A stretch of DNA of 49,183 bases from the NCBI GenBank assembly GCA_030770425.1, contig JASJFT010000285.1, forward strand, positions 1 through 49,183. Reading direction: 5' to 3'. This document shows, piece by piece, positions 1 through 11,624 of this stretch. Origin of the DNA: Darksidea phi. Its lineage: Eukaryota > Ascomycota > Dothideomycetes > Pleosporales > Lentitheciaceae. Within the stretch, counting starts at the first letter, position 1; each line of letters begins with the position of its first letter. The notes beneath the pieces are model-generated. The model did not search any database and was not told the DNA's origin. It saw nothing but the letters and a program-made list of their open reading frames with translations. The position numbers and the translations under genes are program-made.

Positions 1-1311
1 CCCAAAAAAAAAAAAAAATAAAAAAATAAAAAAAAATAAAAAAGACTATACAGCTGCCGGTGTCATCTCCCTCTCAAAGTGAGCCCTCAAGGTCATGCCA
101 CCTAATCAGTCCCCGAACCTACACCGCCCAGCAGTCTCAACAGGTAAGACTTTATCTACTCGTTATATATTTACTTCTGATAAAAATGTGTATCCGGCGT
201 GATCGTGAAGTAAGTGGCTTAGGTCCGTTCAGGTGATCGGAATCTTTTGCGATTTTGCCCAAAGGTACTTAGTTCAAATCCGCCTATCTTCTCTTCTGCT
301 TTTTGAAATAAGTGTCTTTTTATGGAAGTCGATAATACAGTCTCAAACAGTACCAGACGGCAGATTATAAAATTCGTCAGCTTCCTCTCCGGTACGTAGG
401 AGCATTCTAGCATATTGTCTACCTGAATCTGGTACGCTGTACTGGGAACTCGCGCTGACGTTGATTTCTGTCGACTCAGGCCCCTTCATCATCCTCTTCA
501 CATTCTGGTTCTTTTGCATCAGTACCATCGCCGTTCTCCCAGGGGCGCGCCGCATGACGTTCACTTTGAACTGGCGGACTTTTCTTTTTTCAAGCATGAG
601 GCTGACGCTGGCACTACTCAAGCGGGGAGCGCACTCTGCAGTGAAGCGATCAATGGAGTTTGCTCTGCTCTGAGCATTTTACTTGTCATGGCATGGGTTG
701 AGAGTGGCCTTCTGTTGTACCGTAAAACCTCGCTCCTTGGGCCAAACGCTAGTGAGATATATTTAAGCCTCACTCTTATCGGATTTTATCTATTGGATAT
801 AAGTCCAGCCTAAATTACGCACAACCTTTAATACTATCCGTGCGTTGTCTAGCAATGGCTAAACCCTAACGGGTGATAGACCTAACCCCTGCTAGCGTTT
901 GGAGGGACAGTTGGCTTGGCTAGGGAAGGGCGAAGACAAGGGCAGGCAAGGGATTGGATGGGATCTGGGGCTTTTCGAACAGCGGATGGTTGTTGCTGTG
1001 CAATTGGAGCTTGGCCGTTCCAGCGTTGCGTAAGGGAAGTTTGATATGATGTAATTTGGTTCTCGCTAATCTTAAGTGGTGGGTCCCCGCCCGAGATCTG
1101 AGATGCGGAGTTTCTTCGGCGGTGAGACGATTTTGCACGTCGAAAAAGCAATTGTTGTCGCACCGAAAACACACGTCCTTCCCTGCCACTCACTGGATAT
1201 CCAGTACCACGTCCGTCTCGTTTCCCTAATGCCTCGCCTCTCTGGGGTGCGCTGTCAGGTCTACTACTATCCACCCTTCGTTTGACGCGTGCCGCGACGC
1301 AGCGACGTGAG
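1..1311. other. Region upstream of SYG1-like gene, no recognised gene
   Basis: The first 44 bases are an A-rich low-complexity run. The rest has ordinary composition and only short overlapping open frames on both strands (longest about 130 codons), none with a recognisable domain. The last few hundred bases are presumably the promoter and 5' leader of the SPX-EXS gene that starts at 1312. I see no tRNA or transposon relic here. Confidence 0.5.
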
Positions 1312-4300
1312 ATGAAATTCGCAAAGTAATGCGCCCCTTGTCAATTGATTTACTCGAGAAGAGAGAAGTGGGCTGACCGCTCCCTCAGAGAGCTGGAAAG
1401 GGACCTTGTCCCTGAGTGGCGGGCCAAGTACCTCGACTACAAGGTTGGCAAGAAGAAGCTCAAAGCCATCCATCGCGCCCTACGAACCGTCAACCACACT
1501 CCGCGCATTCGTCGCCGTGGAGGAGCCACCTTTACACCCTCGCCGTACGATACAGCGCCGAAATACACATTTCTAAACCGCAGCCACGGCCGAGACCCGG
1601 ACAACTCACGGGAGCCCGACGACCTGCGGGCACTTGCAATAGGAAACAGCCAGAGCGGCTTAAAAGTGGAGACAAACAAAAGCCATGCGTCAATACCACT
1701 CAAGAAGACGAGGTCCCGAGAAGAAGAACCGCTGAACACAGAAGAGGACCCGAGACACCGAGGCTTGACGAGATACGGCAGCATTCTCGGAACACCGCCG
1801 AAGGAGAGCAGTCTATCGGAGCGGGGCAGAGCCCCTCCTTCTCTGAAACTTCCAACGGCTGCTTTGGACCCTGAAAATGTCTCGCCGAGAGTAGGGCCTT
1901 CGAATGGAACGATCAAGAAAGTTGAGCCAGTCGAATCGCCCCCAAGCGCTGAGAATTGGACCGAGACGGACAACGCGTTCGAGGTTGGCAAGACCAGATC
2001 GCCTACACAGTCAAAGTCACTACCGGCTAGGTACAAGAGTATTTTTAACCCGAAGCGGATGAATTCAATGCCCGGTGGACAAGTCACCCAACGCCCAAAG
2101 CCGCTGCTCGATCGTGTCTTTTCCATGAGCCATGCAGAGACGCCTCCTAGCTCCGGCGATGTTCCTTTGGAAGCGTATCGCGAGCTTGACCTGTGCCAAG
2201 CGGAATTTTTCCACTTCCTCGACACGGAGCTAGACAAAATAGAGAGCTTCTACAAACAGAAGGAAGATGAGGCTACGGAGCGCTTAAGTATCCTCAGAGA
2301 ACAACTGCACGTCATGAGGGATCGACGTTTAGACGAGCTTATCAATCGACAGGCTGCGAAGATGAAAGCAAGAGCCCGGAAACACGGCGACGTGGGAAAG
2401 CCCCTAATGACTGGCGAACGTTCTACATCCGACGACGAAGCGCCAGGCGGCGATACTAATGGCGATGCTGATGGGAAACTACTTGACAATAATTGGCTAA
2501 ACCCTGTCGACGCTGCACTAGAAGCTGTACAAGCCGGCAAGTATGGCAAGAGCACGAAAGCGTTGCATGATCTAGCCACCCCAGGCATGAGAGCTCAACG
2601 ACCGGAGGATCGCCGCGATTACGTCCGCCGCCCAGAGCTTCCCGAAGTACCCTACCACACAGCTAGACGGAAGCTCAAAATTGCGCTGCAAGAATATTAT
2701 CGGGGGCTTGAACTCCTGAAGTCGTACGCGCTACTCAATCGAACTGGCTTCCGCAAGATCAATAAGAAGTACGACAAGACCGTCAACGCGCGTCCGTCGC
2801 TCCGGTACATGACTGAAAAGGTAAACCAGGCTTGGTTTGTCAATAGCGATGTTATTGAAGGACACATCCGGGTTACCGAAGACCTCTACGCTAGATACTT
2901 TGAGAAAGGCAAGCACAAGGTCGCAGTTGGAAAGCTTCGCATCAAGATCGCACGAGCGGGCGATTATACTGAGAATTCGTTCCGGAACGGGCTTATGCTC
3001 GGCTTGGGAGCCGTGCTCTGTACTCAAGGCATTGTCAAGGGTGCTCAGTTGCTGTCGTCCGATGATGTTACTCTTGCAACAAACACCAGCTACCTCCTCC
3101 AAGTATGTTCTTGTTACTGCTGCTGACGAGACTGAACTAACCTTTTTCCAGATATACGCTGGATACTTTCTTGCAAACTTGCTGTTCCTGCTGTTTTGCC
3201 TAGATTGTCGAATCTGGCATGAGAACAAGATCAACTACGTTTTTGTTTTTGAATACGATACCCGCCACCACCTTGACTGGAGGCAGCTTTCTGAAGTAGG
3301 TCTCGCATTAACATACACATACCGCTGCTAACACTGTCCAGCTTCCCAGTTTGTTTTTCTTCCTGTTAGGCTTGTTCGCCTGGCTCAACTTCAGCCAATA
3401 CGGCGCCGAGACAGTTTTCTTGTATTACCCAGTCATACTACTAGGCCTTAGCAGTATGATTTTGTTCAATCCTCTCCCGGTTCTCTACTTTAGGAGTCGA
3501 ATGTGGTTGATCTATTCATTGGTACTTACACCTCCTCTTCGCCGTATCCTAGACTAAACAGGTGCAGTGGCGACTCGTTTGCGCAGGATTGTATCCTGTT
3601 GAATGGCGAGACTTCTACATGGGAGACATGTTCTGTTCCCTAACATACAGTATGGGTGTAGGTACCTCCTTTCTGTATTCGTTGTCTATCTACTGACCCA
3701 CCCAGAACATCGAACTCTTCTTCTGCCTCTATGCCAACGAATGGAGCAACCACGGCAAATGCAACTCCTCTCACTCCCGCCTCCTCGGCTTCTTCACCGC
3801 ACTTCCTGGCATCTGGCGCGCAATCCAGTGTTTTCGCCGCTATCAAGACACCGGCAACGCCTTCCCCCATCTCCTTAATTTGGGTAAGTACATGGCCACG
3901 ATCATCTTCTACATGATGCTCAGTATCTACCGCATCGACAAGTCAACAACGAATTACGCCGTCTTCATCATTTTTGCGATCATCAACTCCATCTACACGA
4001 GCTTCTGGGACGTGTATTATGATTGGAGTTTAGGCGATCCGAATGCGAAGCACAAGTTTTTGAGACAGACCCTAGGATACAAGAAGCTTTGGATGTACTA
4101 CGTTGCTATCGTCATCGACCCAATCATTCGCTTCAACTGGGTCTGCTATGCCATTCCATCATTACATATACAGCATTCCGCCTTGACTTCTTTCTTTGTC
4201 TCACTGAGTGAGATTTTCAGGAGAGGATTGTGGTCCCTCTTCCGAGTCGAAAACGAACACTGCTCGAATGTCGGTCACTTCCGCGCCTCCCGCGACGTCC

Positions 4301-4824
4301 CTCTCCCCTATGACATTCCCTCTTCTCCGGAAATCTCAGGCCGCTCATCGCAAGCAGGTGGCAGATTTGACGAAGAAGCACCACAGCCACCCTTCCAACG
4401 CACCTCCACTGCCGCAGCGCTCGACTTAGGTCCCACCGCCACAGGCACGGATGCCGGCCAGCGTACCTCATCAAGCCGTCGCCGACACGCTACCTCTGTT
4501 GTCGGCAACGATCCACAAGGGCGGCCAAGTCCTTTGACCAGGAGCTTGACGCGCATGGGCACGATACTCCGGAATGCGCATGCTCAGGATTTCGAGAAGA
4601 AGAAGAAACCCGAACTTGGGTCTGGGCAGACCAAAGATGATGATACGGACGATGAAGATGACTATGAGAATAATGGGAGCGCGAGTGTGAGCGGGCGTGC
4701 GAGTGGGCGTGCGAGTCAGAACGGCGCCGGCATGGGGGACGCGGAGGACCAGAGCGAGAGTGAGATTGCGAGGGCCAGGGAGGAGTTTAGTATTGGAATG
4801 GCGAGTAGTAGTGGTGCCGGGTGA
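1312..4824 (+). CDS. SYG1: SPX-EXS domain protein (SYG1/XPR1 family, phosphate export/signalling)
   Basis: Six exons are inferred: 1312-1325, 1389-3102, 3152-3295, 3342-3521, 3568-3657 and 3706-4824, giving about 1086 residues. The short first exon supplies MKFAK and splices in phase to the canonical SPX start (ELERDLVPEWRAKYLDYK). The SPX domain resumes near residue 265 and includes the inositol-pyrophosphate-binding type lysine cluster KINKKYDK near residue 461. Residues about 40-260 are a polar low-complexity insert. From about residue 540 hydrophobic helices begin, followed by the EXS domain with GDMFCSLTYSMGNIELFFC and the terminal SRDVPLPYDI signature. The tail is acidic and disordered. 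The family senses inositol pyrophosphates through SPX and exports phosphate or signals at membranes. The fourth intron could also end at 3561; 3567 gives the better family match (YSLWRLVCAG). The gene is convergent with the next one, 290 bp away. Confidence 0.93.
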
Positions 4825-5114
4825 TGCTGCAGACTGAGATTTTTACTAAATAATTGAAGAGTATATACATCTCGCATCAGAAAAGTTCGGGTCCAGTTAG
4901 CAAAACAAGTGGTTTCAAAGCTTGTTTATATTTCTCTCGCGTGAGTATGTACTCGTGAAAACATCCGTGCAACCGCTCCTTTATACTACACAAACCGTTT
5001 CTGCATGTTAATCCATTCATAAGTCAGGTGAAAAACAAAAACAAAAAAAAACCCCCAATAATAATACACACGCAACACACTTTCCTTCTATATAGCTATC
5101 CCAAAATACTGCCC

Positions 5115-7622
5115 CTACCGTCTGAGCATGTAACTCAGATCAGGTAAACCGTCGACAATACGGCGTATAAGATCATCCTCATCGGCTTTGCGCTTCTGTG
5201 CGGAACTCGTAGCGCTAGTAAGAGGCTGTTTTGGAGGCGGTGTTACGGGGCGTGCGGGTGGGCGAGTGAAGGGTGTTTGTGGGACGGGGGGTTGGGTGGC
5301 GACGGGTGTGTCGAAAATGGACCAAGGGTCCGTGGGGTCGAATTGTTGGGTTGGAGGGGCGGGCGTGGAGTTAGAGATAGGAAGGGTGGAATGGAAGATG
5401 GAGAGGTCAATGTCGGCCCAGGTGTCGGTGGATTGTTGGACGGGCGGAGGAGGGGACGGAGGTTGGGGTGGAGTTGTGGAGGATGGGGGTTCGCGACAAG
5501 GTGAAGGTAGGGATGTTTCGAAGGCGGAGAACTCATCGTCCACTGTAACTGTCGTAGTGGTATCGATAGTGTCTTTCTCGGCCGGAGTGTTCGGGATCTC
5601 GTAGTGCAGTACTTCGTCCAGCTGTGCAACTGGCTGAGGTGGCGTTCTACTCTTCTCCGGTGTCGATGCCGCCGAGCGATTCCTGGCCTTTAGCAATCCC
5701 GGTCCGATTGGACCATCTTCGACACCAGCTGGTACAAAGGCATTGGCTTTGAAGAGTGCTGATGTGGGTGATACGGTGCCTTTCAAGCGAACGATAGGAG
5801 AGGCGTACTTGGACCCAGACGATGGTGGAATTGGCTGCAGGGGCGAGGTCTTAGTCGATTTAGGGGTCGTTGATAATGTCGAACTAGTGTTGTTGCGCGT
5901 TGTTGGCTCGGGAAATTCGGTAATGTCGGCTATGGGGGGCTGCGCGGAGGATACTGCGGGTGATTCGACCATTTCGCCCCACTCGTCATCTTCTTCTGTC
6001 GCGGGAGGGTCTTGCTCAGAAAGTGGGTTCGTGTTTAGAGCACCAAGACTGGCCCATGGGTCTGCAAGATCATCGGCCGGCGGCTTGGGTGGTTCAACGG
6101 GAGAGAATGATGGACCGGGCGTTGTCCGATTGAGGATGTCAACATTAGTCGATGTTCTTTTGTGGGATGCTGGTTCTTTCGGTCGAGGAGTAAGATCAAC
6201 AGATACCGGTCGCCCTTCTTTTCGCTGCAGCTTCGTTACTGTACTATGCTTGAGCGGCGCCACCGGAGAAGAAACCGCCCGCGTATCGGTATTTGTATCA
6301 TTCCACGGATCGTGTCCTGCCGACGGGGAGCTCCAGTTGAAAGCAGCTGGCACCTCCGTCGCGAGTTGTACGCTCTGCCCAGTGGCAAGCCGAGTTGGAT
6401 TTGACACAGAAATAGTCGACTTCTTCCGCGGATGGAACGGATTCTGCTGGTTAGGCGACGCAGGTGTGTCCCAGTAAAACGAGGCCCTTGCGCCTGGTCC
6501 TCGTCCCGCCATCCGGTCCTCGTTGGCCCATCGCGACACCGTCTTGATCACTTCGGACCGAATATAGGACGTCTTCCAGGTTACACGAATATAGTTGTCG
6601 TCGACGTTGTCGCTGTTGTACTCACGCATTGTTTGTTTGCGTGAGAGGCGATACCAGGCCTTTCGAGCAGACGTAGAGTGCACTGGATCAGCTGGTGCTT
6701 CTTTCAACTCTTGCGTAGACTTGGTTGGTAGAAACAGTTGCGATAGCAGGTCCTGGTCCGAGCCATGTTCACCAGTTTGTGTAGGTGGTACAGGAGCGAG
6801 CTCCGTTGTTTTGTCTAGCGTGGGGCTCGTTGTGCTCTCGTCGACTTCCCCAGGGGGGGACCCCACTGGCTGTTCTATGAACTCCGCCCTAGACGGAGAG
6901 TCGCCCGTCTCTTGTACGACGTCATCCTCAAAGTCCCCAAAGGTATCGTCTAAGCCCCCGCTCTCCGCTTGTATGCGCTCCGAAGCCGATCTTTCAACTC
7001 CCTTCTCTGATCCTATCCTTTCCTGCTCAACACGTTCCTCATCCGTTGCCTGCGCCTTTTCAGCCGCTCGTTCCTCATCAAAAGAAGTTCGCGGCGATTC
7101 GACGACGGCCTCGTGACTGGTGTCGGACGGTGACGTAGACGGGCGCGTAGACAGGTCATCGTCCGGATGCAGAGACTCGATGGAGACTTTCGCTGTCCGC
7201 GCGGGCGTATCGTCTGGTTGTATTGTGGTCGCTGAATCCGACGTCTCCGAGACCACGTTGCCCCCCGTTATAAGCTCCTCCGTAACTTCTTCGACTTGAC
7301 TCCACTCGTTATGCTCCGGCAACTTTCCATCTTCCTCTTGTATATCCGAATGACCACTTTCATCTTGCACATCATCCTCCCAGCCTGCTATAACGTTTCT
7401 TTCATCGACCCGCGGCTCCGAAGCAGTATCCGGCTCTGGCGGTAAAATCGCCCACCTCCCAAACGCTTCGTCCTCATTATTGCCCCATTGCGCATCGTCC
7501 AAGAAGCCATTCAACAGCACAGGCACGGATGTAAATGTCGAGTGTTGCGGCAGCGGTGTGGTTACCTCCTGCTTCGTAGGAGACTTGTCGTCGGCCCAAG
7601 GGTCGTCGCCCCAGTGATCCAT
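5115..7622 (-). CDS. Disordered DPW/FGDF-motif protein, conserved ascomycete type, function unknown
   Basis: This is a single uninterrupted 835-residue frame with an ATG in good context and a TAG stop. Nearly all of it is Ser/Thr/Pro/Asp/Glu-rich and looks disordered. One compact block, about residues 318-383, runs from AWYRLSRKQ through NYIRVTWK to FYWD and looks like the conserved core. Short linear motifs stand out: DPW at residue 7 and near 436, 521 and 764, NPF near 394, and an FGDFEDD patch near 226. In known endocytic and Golgi adaptors DPW binds the AP-2 ear, NPF binds EH domains and FGDF-like motifs bind the gamma-ear. A trafficking accessory role is therefore possible but is inference. 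The C-terminus (DDLIRRIVDGLPDL) looks helical. The gene diverges from the oxidoreductase at 8720. I do not recognise a named family. Confidence 0.85.
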   Translation of the reverse strand: MDHWGDDPWADDKSPTKQEVTTPLPQHSTFTSVPVLLNGFLDDAQWGNNEDEAFGRWAILPPEPDTASEPRVDERNVIAGWEDDVQDESGHSDIQEEDGKLPEHNEWSQVEEVTEELITGGNVVSETSDSATTIQPDDTPARTAKVSIESLHPDDDLSTRPSTSPSDTSHEAVVESPRTSFDEERAAEKAQATDEERVEQERIGSEKGVERSASERIQAESGGLDDTFGDFEDDVVQETGDSPSRAEFIEQPVGSPPGEVDESTTSPTLDKTTELAPVPPTQTGEHGSDQDLLSQLFLPTKSTQELKEAPADPVHSTSARKAWYRLSRKQTMREYNSDNVDDNYIRVTWKTSYIRSEVIKTVSRWANEDRMAGRGPGARASFYWDTPASPNQQNPFHPRKKSTISVSNPTRLATGQSVQLATEVPAAFNWSSPSAGHDPWNDTNTDTRAVSSPVAPLKHSTVTKLQRKEGRPVSVDLTPRPKEPASHKRTSTNVDILNRTTPGPSFSPVEPPKPPADDLADPWASLGALNTNPLSEQDPPATEEDDEWGEMVESPAVSSAQPPIADITEFPEPTTRNNTSSTLSTTPKSTKTSPLQPIPPSSGSKYASPIVRLKGTVSPTSALFKANAFVPAGVEDGPIGPGLLKARNRSAASTPEKSRTPPQPVAQLDEVLHYEIPNTPAEKDTIDTTTTVTVDDEFSAFETSLPSPCREPPSSTTPPQPPSPPPPVQQSTDTWADIDLSIFHSTLPISNSTPAPPTQQFDPTDPWSIFDTPVATQPPVPQTPFTRPPARPVTPPPKQPLTSATSSAQKRKADEDDLIRRIVDGLPDLSYMLRR

Positions 7623-8719
7623 GGTCGAAGCGATGCGAGCGTCATAATGGATGGCCTCTGTTTACAGAAGCATCCTCAACATGGAGCCTGCTTTCAACGG
7701 TGCGATTCACTAGCCGACGTTGTGCGCAAAGAGTGAGGTTGGTGACAGCAGCGGACCTCCGGAGGTTCCTGCCAAGGCTCGTACCGCCGTTCGGTCTGTT
7801 TTTGGGCCAGCCCTTCGAACACAACATGTTTGACATTGTCCACTTCGGCATCCAAGAGCCGTATCGACCATTTGCAGTCTTGAAGACTAGCACTCTCGTG
7901 CAAATGCACAAGGCTTTTCCAACGTTGACGTCAATGCTGGAAGAACTACCTTCGCGAAAAGCGAATGCTCTGGCCTCCTGTGATCGTGCCAGGCGCTTAT
8001 ATAAGCCTGCTAGTTGATAACCAGTTAGCTGGTATTCCTTAAGGCTCGATTGAGCAGGAGGGAGCTCTAATCGTTCTCACGACTATGAACCTGGTTCGTT
8101 GCATTTTGGACTATATGCCCTGTTGACGAGATTTAGTACAGATTAATAATATGAGGTGTTATACTACAAAAATTTGCTCTTATGCTTTAATCATGAACGT
8201 TACTGTGATGTTTCCGTATATTCTGAGTGATTTGGCACAGTGAGATCGGCACGAACCTGTTGGACCCACATTCTTGGTACCACACTACGGCTTGGTGCGT
8301 ACCCCGCCAGCCCTACTCAAATCTGGACCCGTGGGATAAACGAGTTATTTCTGAATAGCAAGTGGCTATTCGATACCGAACGCAAGCTAGATGATCGATT
8401 TATCCATATGGAACAGATTAAGTCCTATTATAAAGTACCACATAAAGACAAGCATGTCGCTCGACGCCTCATTGTAGCAGGCAAGGTCATTTCATGAGAG
8501 CCCTAACTCGATATCTCTCTCGTTGCTAGGACAGTTGATGTCTCCTTCGTAGAAACGGACCTCTTGATTCAACGTGTCGTGTAACCGCTGTCGGGCGTAA
8601 TATTACGAGCAATTCGGCAAATCGAGGCCGGCAAATGGCATTGCGACTAGCCTATTGGTACCTCGTTAAAAGCAGTCTCGCAGCGCCTGCAGTTGGATTC
8701 TCACTGCGTTTGTTGCAAA
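7623..8719. promoter_or_regulatory. Shared upstream region of two divergent genes, no recognised gene
   Basis: About 1.1 kb separates the divergent start codons at 7622 (-) and 8720 (+). Open frames at 7700-8017 and 8240-8497 begin only with GTG and have no recognisable domain. A TATATAA box lies near 7998 but is about 720 bp from the oxidoreductase start, so its relevance is doubtful. The interval most likely holds both promoters. Confidence 0.45.
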
Positions 8720-10759
8720 ATGGCTCCTTCAAAGATGTTTTTGCCTAGCGTAGCGACCCTCTTGTCTCTCGTTTTGCCCTTTGCTGCCCATGCTCAGTCG
8801 TCCACTCTTTCCGACATCGAGCCTGCAGCCACAGCTGTGTCGGAAACTTCTGCAGCTGGAGCGCCTCTCCAGGAAGCAGAGACGCTGCAGTTGACAGATG
8901 ACGTTGTGAATCGAATCGTCAGCGACGAGGCTACCGCAGAGTACGCATCGTACTTCGCATTTGAGAACAGCTCTGTTCCTAACTCTAATGAAACACTTGC
9001 TCGTCGCGCATCGGCAAAATGCAAGGCATTCCCAGGCGACAATTCATGGCCCCACGATGTTGTGTGGGACATTTTCGACGACCTCCTTGACGGGGCTTTG
9101 ATTCCAACTGTTCCTGCTGGCGCGCCTTGCTACGACACACAATGGGGGAAGAAGAACGCTACGAAATGCAAAAACGTCGTAACCAACTTCACAAATGCGT
9201 ACTTCCATACCGATGACCCGACCTCTAACATGTGGCCTATCTTCGAGGGCCGCACCTGTATGCCTAAGACCGACACCATTGGCCAAAAGTGCACCATTGG
9301 CGGCTTCCCAGAGTACGCTGTTAAGGTTACCAATGTAGCTCAAATCCAACTTGCCATCAACTTCGCCCGCTCTGCGAATCTGAGACTGGTTATCAAAAAT
9401 ACTGGTCATTGCTATCTAGGCAAGTCGCTGGGCGCCGGTGCTTTGAGCTTGTGGACGCACAACTTGAAGGAAATCGACTTCTTGCCCAAGTACAAAGGTC
9501 CTGGGTACTCTGGACCTGCTCTGAAACTGGGCGCTGGCGTGAGTGTGAGGGAGGTGTATGAAGCTGCTGAGAAAAATGGTGTCACTGTTTTAGGTGCCGT
9601 CTCATGGGTAAGAAGTATTTCCTTACCCCCAATGCGCTATGGCATGACTAACAAAAGACAGAGCGTAGGATATGCTGGTGGCATGATCACCGGTGGGGGT
9701 CAAAATCCCCTCGCCGGCCTCTACGGTATGGCCACCGACCACGTGGTAGCCTTCCAAGTTGTGACTGCCGACGGCCGCTACATTACCGTTTCCGAGCAAT
9801 CCAATACAGACCTTTTTTGGGCTCTTCGCGGCGGTGGGGGCGGTACCTTCGCTGTGATTGTCTCCGTAATTATCCGCGCGCATCCCAAGATGAACGTCGT
9901 TCTCGCCAACTGGCAGCTTGATGCTAGCAGCAATGGTGTGGACAAATACTGGATGGGTGTGGAAAAGTTTTATGAGGTCTTTACTGACTGGACTGACGCT
10001 GCACTCTACTCCTTTTACATCCACAGCGCGACGCCTCAGCTCACCCTCAACATGGCGTACATGTTCGCGCCAAATCACACACTGGCTACATACACCAAAG
10101 TCGTCAAGCCTTTCTTCGACTACCTCGACGCTAATAATATCACACTCAGTAAGCCGCAAAACAACACACAATACCCATCCTACTATCAAGCCTACCAAGA
10201 AGCTTGGGGCAAAAACGCCTTCCCTATCGGTTCCGACGGCTCACTCCCGGCGAACCGCCTCGTTCCACGCCGCAACTTTAAGCAAAAATTCGACACAACA
10301 TTTGCTCTCATCAAAGAACACACCACGCTTGGCAAACACTTCCTCGGATACCACAACGCCCCTAAGAAATATGCGAACACCAACAACGCCGTGCACCCTG
10401 GCTGGCGCGAAACTGTAATGTTCCTAGTCACGTCCTCCAATCGTACACTGGACCACTCCACGCCTGCCGCTCTTCAGATTGCAAATGAACACCTCCAGAC
10501 ATCGATCCTGCAGCCGTGGCGCGATATTACGCCTGTATCGGAAGGCGGTGGGGTGTACTTAAATGAGGCGAGTGTCGAGGAGAAGGACTGGCAGGAATCA
10601 TTCTACGGTGGAAATTATCCGCGACTGAGCGAGATTAAGCGGAACTGGGATCCTAATGACGTGTTCTATGCGGTTACGGCAGTTGGGAGTGAGAGGTGGA
10701 AGGTTGAGGATGGGGAGCAAGGCGTGCAGACGCAGAATGGGAGGTTGTGTCGTGTGTAA
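8720..10759 (+). CDS. Secreted FAD-linked oxidoreductase, BBE (berberine-bridge/isoamyl alcohol oxidase-like) type
   Basis: The start is the ATG at 8720 (gcaaaATGG); the open frame further upstream has no ATG. A 54-bp intron, 9608-9661, with donor GTAAGA, a CTAAC branch site and a CAG acceptor sits in phase, so unspliced sequence also reads through. The spliced product is about 661 residues. Residues 1-25 are a signal peptide ending AHA before QSS, so the enzyme is probably secreted. The FAD_binding_4 domain contains KNTGHCYLGKS, whose His (about residue 230) matches the site of 8-alpha-histidyl flavin attachment in this family. GGMITGGGQNPLAG follows the splice junction. The C-terminal BBE motif is WDPNDVFYAVTAVG. 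The Cys used for the second flavin bond in bicovalent members is missing: the junction reads VSW-SVGY. Substrate is unknown. The gene is convergent with a secreted tyrosinase. Confidence 0.93.
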   Translation: MAPSKMFLPSVATLLSLVLPFAAHAQSSTLSDIEPAATAVSETSAAGAPLQEAETLQLTDDVVNRIVSDEATAEYASYFAFENSSVPNSNETLARRASAKCKAFPGDNSWPHDVVWDIFDDLLDGALIPTVPAGAPCYDTQWGKKNATKCKNVVTNFTNAYFHTDDPTSNMWPIFEGRTCMPKTDTIGQKCTIGGFPEYAVKVTNVAQIQLAINFARSANLRLVIKNTGHCYLGKSLGAGALSLWTHNLKEIDFLPKYKGPGYSGPALKLGAGVSVREVYEAAEKNGVTVLGAVSWVRSISLPPMRYGMTNKRQSVGYAGGMITGGGQNPLAGLYGMATDHVVAFQVVTADGRYITVSEQSNTDLFWALRGGGGGTFAVIVSVIIRAHPKMNVVLANWQLDASSNGVDKYWMGVEKFYEVFTDWTDAALYSFYIHSATPQLTLNMAYMFAPNHTLATYTKVVKPFFDYLDANNITLSKPQNNTQYPSYYQAYQEAWGKNAFPIGSDGSLPANRLVPRRNFKQKFDTTFALIKEHTTLGKHFLGYHNAPKKYANTNNAVHPGWRETVMFLVTSSNRTLDHSTPAALQIANEHLQTSILQPWRDITPVSEGGGVYLNEASVEEKDWQESFYGGNYPRLSEIKRNWDPNDVFYAVTAVGSERWKVEDGEQGVQTQNGRLCRV

Positions 10760-11624
10760 TGTTTTGGGAAGTAAAAGATGATTATAGAAGGGTCCGACTT
10801 TTACAACACCCAACTTAGGGTAGGTACATAACGTGTAGAATGCTACAATTTCGTTTCTATTCTGGTTCCGTTCATCTTTTTGTATGCAACTTTCCCACGA
10901 ACTAGTAGTCGTTACGGAACACACATCGCCTTATTAGAGAATAATTATGCAATCATGAGTAGCCATCTACGATACGAACATATAAGTCAGTGTTAGCAAG
11001 TAAAAGTAATTACAACAACAACCAGCATGAATCTGGCTTCTTAGAAGGAATTCGAAGTTGATCTGGAATTCTGTTCAACTCGCTCTAGGATAGAACGAAG
11101 AATTTTAACTCGACTACAGTACGCAGTTAACGGGCTATCGTAAGTGGTCTCTAGCGCTGTTAGGCGGGCTTGGAAGCCTTGTTCTACTTATGTTCCATAA
11201 ACACGGAAGATATACCAACGCCCTGAGACGCTTCAAAGTAGAGTTCATAGTCTAAGGCATTACTCTGATGACTTGCGCTTGCATCATAGGTGTTAATTAC
11301 GCGTGGATGGTGGGTTCGGAAAGGAAACAATGGGTTAGGCATAATGGCTCCGGACGAATCTCTTCTACCTCGGGATAACCGTCCCTGGAAAACAAGCCAT
11401 ACAGATTAGATACGACCATCACGGCACCAAAAAGTCGCTGAATTCAATCGATTATGATTAGAATTATGTGGGTATTGGTTACGGGTTAAGTGTGGTCATG
11501 AATGCGCTTCAACGATGAGAGATTTCCTGACAGCCACACTGGGTTATTCTAAAAATTCCAAAACCCAATGCTAAACTGGCAACTCAAGAAATGAAATTCG
11601 TATCGACCAGCTGCAGTGGTCTAT
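10760..11624. other. Intergenic region between convergent oxidoreductase and tyrosinase genes
   Basis: This 865-bp interval lies between two 3' ends. It holds no open frame of note and no recognisable repeat. It should contain both polyadenylation regions, but I cannot place either site with confidence. Confidence 0.5.

Noticed and set aside
8240..8497. 85-codon open frame upstream of the BBE oxidase
   Set aside because: It starts only with GTG, has no ATG in frame near its beginning and matches no family I know.
8693..8720. Upstream start for the BBE oxidase
   Set aside because: The extra nine codons begin with TTG. The first ATG at 8720 has good context and starts a clean signal peptide.
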